From Gaiellasilicea sp963761905 (lineage in GTDB: Bacteria; Actinomycetota; Thermoleophilia; Gaiellales; Gaiellaceae): a DNA stretch of 64,000 nucleotides. Positions 59,674-64,000 of this stretch are shown piece after piece (positions within the stretch are counted from its first letter, which is position 1; every line of letters starts with the position of its first letter). The notes beneath the pieces were generated by a model. That model was not told the origin of the DNA, did no database searches, and worked only from the letters and a program-made list of their open reading frames with translations. The stretch lies in the NCBI GenBank assembly GCA_963761905.1, contig CAVXIQ010000008.1:186001-250000 (forward strand). Reading direction: 5' to 3'. A program made the position numbers and the translations under genes.

Positions 59674-60330
59674 GTGCTCGATCTTCTCCTTCCTCGTCGC
59701 TGCGCATCCTGCGGAAGCGCCGGGCAATCCTTCTGCGAAGGCTGTCGCGCCGGCCTGATCCAGCTGGCACCGCCGCTCTGCGAACGGTGCGGCTCGCCGG
59801 GCGCCTGGCCGATCGCGAGGTGTGCCGAGTGTCGCGGGAGACGGCTTGCCTTCTCGTCGGCCCGCGCAGCCGTCGTCTACGACGATGGTGCCCGTCGTCT
59901 CGTCTCGGCCTGGAAGGAGCGTGGACAGCGCCAGCTTGCGTGCGTCGCCGCGGCGATCGTCGTGGAGGCGCTCGCTCGGCCGGCCGTGGCCGCGCTCGCG
60001 TTCGTGCCCGGCGATCGCGACCGCTCGCTCGAGCGGGGACACCGCCCGGCCGAGTCGCTGGCACGCGAGCTCGGCCGTGCCTGGAGCCTTCCGGTCGACG
60101 CATACGTGCGCAGAGCTCGCTCGGTCGATCCCCAGCGCGGCCTCGGTCTGAAGGAGCGCCGAAGCAACGTCGCCGGTGCGTTCGCGCCTGCTCGGCCCTC
60201 GCCCGGCTCCGTCTGCCTCGTCGACGACATCTACACGAGTGGCGCTACCGCCGCCGCCGCGGCTTCGGCGCTCCGGAAGGGAGGTGCGCGCAGAGTCGAG
60301 GTCGTGACCTTCGCTCGTGCGGTCCGCTAA
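59674..60330 (+). CDS. comF: ComF-family phosphoribosyltransferase-like protein
   Basis: 218 aa from GTG 59674, selected by the TAGCGT hexamer. N-terminal zinc fingers (RRCASCGSAGQSFCEGCRAG and CERCGSPG with CAECRGRR), then a type I PRTase fold ending in the PRPP loop SVCLVDDIYTSGATAAAAAS. ComF proteins take part in natural transformation (ssDNA uptake) in competent bacteria; no other com genes are in the window. Gene order comF-hpf-secA is common in actinobacteria. Confidence 0.92.
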   Translation: MLDLLLPRRCASCGSAGQSFCEGCRAGLIQLAPPLCERCGSPGAWPIARCAECRGRRLAFSSARAAVVYDDGARRLVSAWKERGQRQLACVAAAIVVEALARPAVAALAFVPGDRDRSLERGHRPAESLARELGRAWSLPVDAYVRRARSVDPQRGLGLKERRSNVAGAFAPARPSPGSVCLVDDIYTSGATAAAAASALRKGGARRVEVVTFARAVR

Positions 60331-60389
60331 CGGTTCGTTACCCTGGGGTCTCAGCCGGATACAGGCTCACCGGATAGAGGGGAGAGGCG

Positions 60390-60944
60390 ATGCGACTTCA
60401 GGTCAAGGGCCGAAACGTCGAGGTCACCGATCAGATCCGGACGTACGCCGAGGAGAAGCTCGGGCGGCTCGAGCGGCAGCTCGCCGACGCGACCCAGGTC
60501 GAGCTCGAGCTGGCGGTCGAGCACAACCCCTCCATCGCCGACGATCACGTGGCCGAGGCGACGATCTGGACGAAAGGGCCGACCTTGCGGGCGCGCGAGC
60601 GCTCGACAGCGTTCGAGTCGTCGATCGACCAGACCGTCGAGAAGCTCGAGCGCCAGGTTCAGCGCTATCGCGCGAAGCGCAGCCGGCGGGAGAGCGGGCG
60701 GCGCGCGAGCGCCAACGGCCGGCCTTCGTCACCGGAGCCGAACTTCACGGCCGAGCAGCTCGACACGATGATCGTCAAGTCGAAGCGATTCGACCTCCAG
60801 CCGCTCTCGGCCGAGGAGGCCGTGCTCCAGCTCGAGCTCGTCGGGCACGACTTCTTCGTGTTCCAGAACGAGGCGACCGGCAAGACGGAGGTCGTCTACC
60901 GGCGCCGTGACGGAGCCTACGGGCACATCGAGCCGCAGGCCTGA
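60390..60944 (+). CDS. hpf: ribosome hibernation promoting factor, long form
   Basis: 184 aa from ATG 60390 with a strong GAGGGGAG. The N-terminal HPF/RaiA domain (MRLQVKGRNVEVTDQIRTYA, EEKLGRLERQLADATQVELE) binds the 30S decoding site. The C-terminal dimerisation domain (IVKSKRFDLQPLSAEEAVLQ, LELVGHDFFVFQNEATGKTE, VVYRRRDGAYGHIEP) joins two 70S into 100S. TACCCT at 60339-60344 could drive a leadered transcript, in contrast to the leaderless neighbours. Confidence 0.96.
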   Translation: MRLQVKGRNVEVTDQIRTYAEEKLGRLERQLADATQVELELAVEHNPSIADDHVAEATIWTKGPTLRARERSTAFESSIDQTVEKLERQVQRYRAKRSRRESGRRASANGRPSSPEPNFTAEQLDTMIVKSKRFDLQPLSAEEAVLQLELVGHDFFVFQNEATGKTEVVYRRRDGAYGHIEPQA

Positions 60945-60963
60945 GCGCCGGCGACGAGCTCCC

Positions 60964-61536
60964 ATGTTCTGGCGGAAGCGAGAGCCGCTCCACGAGCGGC
61001 TCGCCCGTGAGGGTGGGATGCCGGCGCCCGGCGGGGAGCTCGAGCTCGTCGCTCGCGACGGCCCTCTCGACACGAGCCCGAGGTGGGGCGAGGTTGGAAT
61101 CCACGGCGTCCATCGAGCGCGCGAGTGGGATGCCGTGTCCATCGCCGAGGCACCGCAGCTCGCCGGGAGCGAGGCCCGGTTCGTCGCGCTCGCCGACGGC
61201 TCCATCCTGGCCGAGACGGACGATCTCGGGCTCGAGCCGCTGGCGGCCGCGCTCGACGGCTCGATCCAACTGCCGTACCGCGCCGAGGCGGTTCGTCGCG
61301 GAGACGGTCTCTGGGCAGTCGCGGGCCGCCGCGTCCAGGTCGTCGAAGTCCCGGAGGACGTCGACGGCGACAGGGTCACGTTCACGGTGCGCGACGGCGA
61401 GCGGACGCTCGAGCTCGACGGGATGACCGCATTCGGCTCGATTCCGACCCTCGAGCGCCTGGGCGGCGACGGCGTCGTCGTGACGGCGCTCCGGCTCGAC
61501 GACGGGCTCTGGGAAGTCGAGCTGAACCGGCTCTAA
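60964..61536 (+). CDS. hypothetical protein
   Basis: 190 aa from ATG 60964 (GTG 60907, overlapping hpf, would add 19 basic residues). It starts FWRKREPLHERLAREGGMPA, a recurrent head of actinobacterial proteins encoded next to hpf, and continues as a beta-rich domain (IHGVHRAREWDAVSIAEAPQ, VTFTVRDGERTLELDG, VVVTALRLDDGLWEVELNRL). No signal peptide. Function unknown. Convergent with the next gene, 4-nt overlap. Confidence 0.72.
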   Translation: MFWRKREPLHERLAREGGMPAPGGELELVARDGPLDTSPRWGEVGIHGVHRAREWDAVSIAEAPQLAGSEARFVALADGSILAETDDLGLEPLAAALDGSIQLPYRAEAVRRGDGLWAVAGRRVQVVEVPEDVDGDRVTFTVRDGERTLELDGMTAFGSIPTLERLGGDGVVVTALRLDDGLWEVELNRL

Positions 61537-62462
61537 GGCAGCGGCTGCACGATCACGCGGCGTCCGTCTGCAATCGCCATGCTCGCCAGAGCCGCCTGCG
61601 CGAGCGAGCCCGGCCGGACGGAGCGATCCGCAGCGGTCAGAAGCGAGAGCTGGCGGATCTCGCCACCCGCCGCATACAGCGCCCGGTCACCGATCGCGTC
61701 CGCCAGTAGCGCGCGCGCGGGCAGCACGTAACGCCGTGACAGGCCGGGCCGCCTAAGCTCGAGCGTCCGCCCGATCTGAACGAGCACGCCGCCGCCCGAG
61801 ACCCGCACGGCCCGGATCTCGCCGGCGAACCGCTCCGTGCCGACCGGCCGGCCGTTAGCGTCGAGGATCGTCACCAGCCCACCTTCGCTCGCCACCGCGA
61901 GTCTCCCGAAGAGCGCAGAGAGCGCCGTCACGCGGGCCGGTGCCCGCCAGGCGAACCGCCGGGAGCCGTTCGGGTCGAGCACGACGACGTCCCGCCCGAC
62001 CGCGTAGGGGAGGAAGTTTCCGAAGCGCGACGTCTCGCCGCCTCCGACCACGATCGGCGGAGCCGCGTCGACGTCCGCGGCGACGAACCGGAGGAGGCGG
62101 GGAGCCCGGCTTCGCACCGAGGCGGTGAAGAGCCGCCACTCCCGGATGTTGCCGCCGCCGAAGTGCAACCAGAGAACGCGATCGCCGGCGAGGGCGAGCG
62201 ACGCGATGCCGGTGCCGGTGCTCGTCTGGACGCACGAGGTCGGACGTCGAAACGTCGTCACGCCGCGCGTCTGCAGATTCCAGACGCGAACGCGGTCGCA
62301 GTCCCGCGCCGAGCGTCCGTCCGCGTAGGCAACCCGCCGTCCGTCCATCGCCAGCGCGACGACGGGCCCAGGCGTCGTCACCGATCGCACGGTCGTGGCG
62401 CTGCCTCCCGGCACGACTGCGAGCCCGGCCAGCACGAGCACGAGTGCGCGGGAAATCCACAT
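61533..62462 (-). CDS. secreted beta-propeller-like hypothetical protein
   Basis: 309 aa from ATG 62462, preferred over ATG 62477 because TACGGT lies 6 nt before it. Signal peptide ISRALVLVLAGLAVVPGGSA. The body is repeated four-stranded blades: VVALAMDGRRVAYADGRSAR, IASLALAGDRVLWLHFGGGN, ALSALFGRLAVASEGGLVTI and AIGDRALYAAGGEIRQLSLL. No enzymatic motif; a binding or sensing role is inferred from the fold. Confidence 0.72.
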   Translation of the reverse strand: MWISRALVLVLAGLAVVPGGSATTVRSVTTPGPVVALAMDGRRVAYADGRSARDCDRVRVWNLQTRGVTTFRRPTSCVQTSTGTGIASLALAGDRVLWLHFGGGNIREWRLFTASVRSRAPRLLRFVAADVDAAPPIVVGGGETSRFGNFLPYAVGRDVVVLDPNGSRRFAWRAPARVTALSALFGRLAVASEGGLVTILDANGRPVGTERFAGEIRAVRVSGGGVLVQIGRTLELRRPGLSRRYVLPARALLADAIGDRALYAAGGEIRQLSLLTAADRSVRPGSLAQAALASMAIADGRRVIVQPLP

Positions 62463-62468
62463 CCTGCG

Positions 62469-62474
62469 ACCGTA
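62469..62474 (-). promoter_or_regulatory. -10-like hexamer TACGGT
   Basis: TACGGT on the minus strand, 6 nt before ATG 62462. Confidence 0.45.
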
Positions 62475-62527
62475 CAACCAGCCTGTTAGCCCGCCGTGAA
62501 GCTCAGATGAGGAAAGTCGCGAGCGGC

Positions 62528-62533
62528 TACCCT
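62528..62533 (+). promoter_or_regulatory. -10-like hexamer TACCCT for secA
   Basis: TACCCT, 6 nt before GTG 62540; no Shine-Dalgarno. Predicts a leaderless secA message. Confidence 0.5.
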
Positions 62534-62539
62534 GTGCCC

Positions 62540-64000
<1,461 letters not shown>

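Overview
The window looks like a chromosomal contig from a high-GC actinobacterium, most likely of the Thermoleophilia/Gaiellales-Solirubrobacterales type. This is inferred from gene content, gene order (comF-hpf-secA, thrS-infC-rpmI-rplT-spoU, pheS-pheT), abundant GTG/TTG starts and leaderless-looking promoters; no marker phylogeny could be run. It is densely coding. It starts inside a sugar dehydrogenase gene and ends inside secA.

Layout. 1-2229: PQQ-type sugar dehydrogenase end, MBL-fold hydrolase, small protein, VanZ protein. 2238-7207: a cobalamin riboswitch followed by a six-gene operon: two DUF4430 (transcobalamin beta-domain-like) exported proteins, ECF T, fused double ATPase and S components, and an exported alpha/alpha-barrel protein of squalene-cyclase type. 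This reads as a B12 acquisition system that keeps the two folds of animal intrinsic factor/transcobalamin on separate polypeptides, and is the most interesting locus here. 7188-14822: tandem-GNAT proteins, a DUF4394 secreted protein, a PcrA/UvrD helicase, an Eis-like acetyltransferase, an M23 peptidase. 14837-17957: tRNA-Val and a 3-kb island (NERD protein, thermonuclease, exported protein) closed by a second copy of the tRNA 3' half and its terminator. 17986-24388: PAS-LuxR regulator, beta-helix protein, SABATH-type methyltransferase, amino-acid-type binding protein, D-lyxose isomerase-like cupin, small proteins. 24053-27632: DUF1800-DUF1501-cupredoxin operon and a CBS protein. 27785-31876: translation genes. 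31885-42921: LemA/DUF2207 pair, MOSC, pheST, cupredoxin, a five-gene envelope operon (DUF4235 to YihY), an ArgR-like repressor. 43220-49416: pyruvate dehydrogenase complex. 49855-55784: HisC, LCP protein, nucleotide-sugar genes. 55809-59604: ahcY, mtnA and a UTP-sugar uridylyltransferase. 59674-64000: comF, hpf, secA.

Two genome-wide habits show clearly. First, at least 19 genes at the head of transcription units have a TAnnnT hexamer ending 6-9 nt before the start codon and usually no Shine-Dalgarno sequence, which fits leaderless transcription; some divergent pairs share under 30 bp. Second, 14 gene pairs overlap by exactly four bases in an NTGA arrangement, with N = G, T, A and in two cases apparently C (CTG starts).

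About a dozen otherwise good genes, including thrS and rpmI, are broken by single-base shifts, mostly +1. Because core housekeeping genes are hit, these are more likely sequencing or assembly errors than real pseudogenes, and the coordinates of those genes span the shifts.
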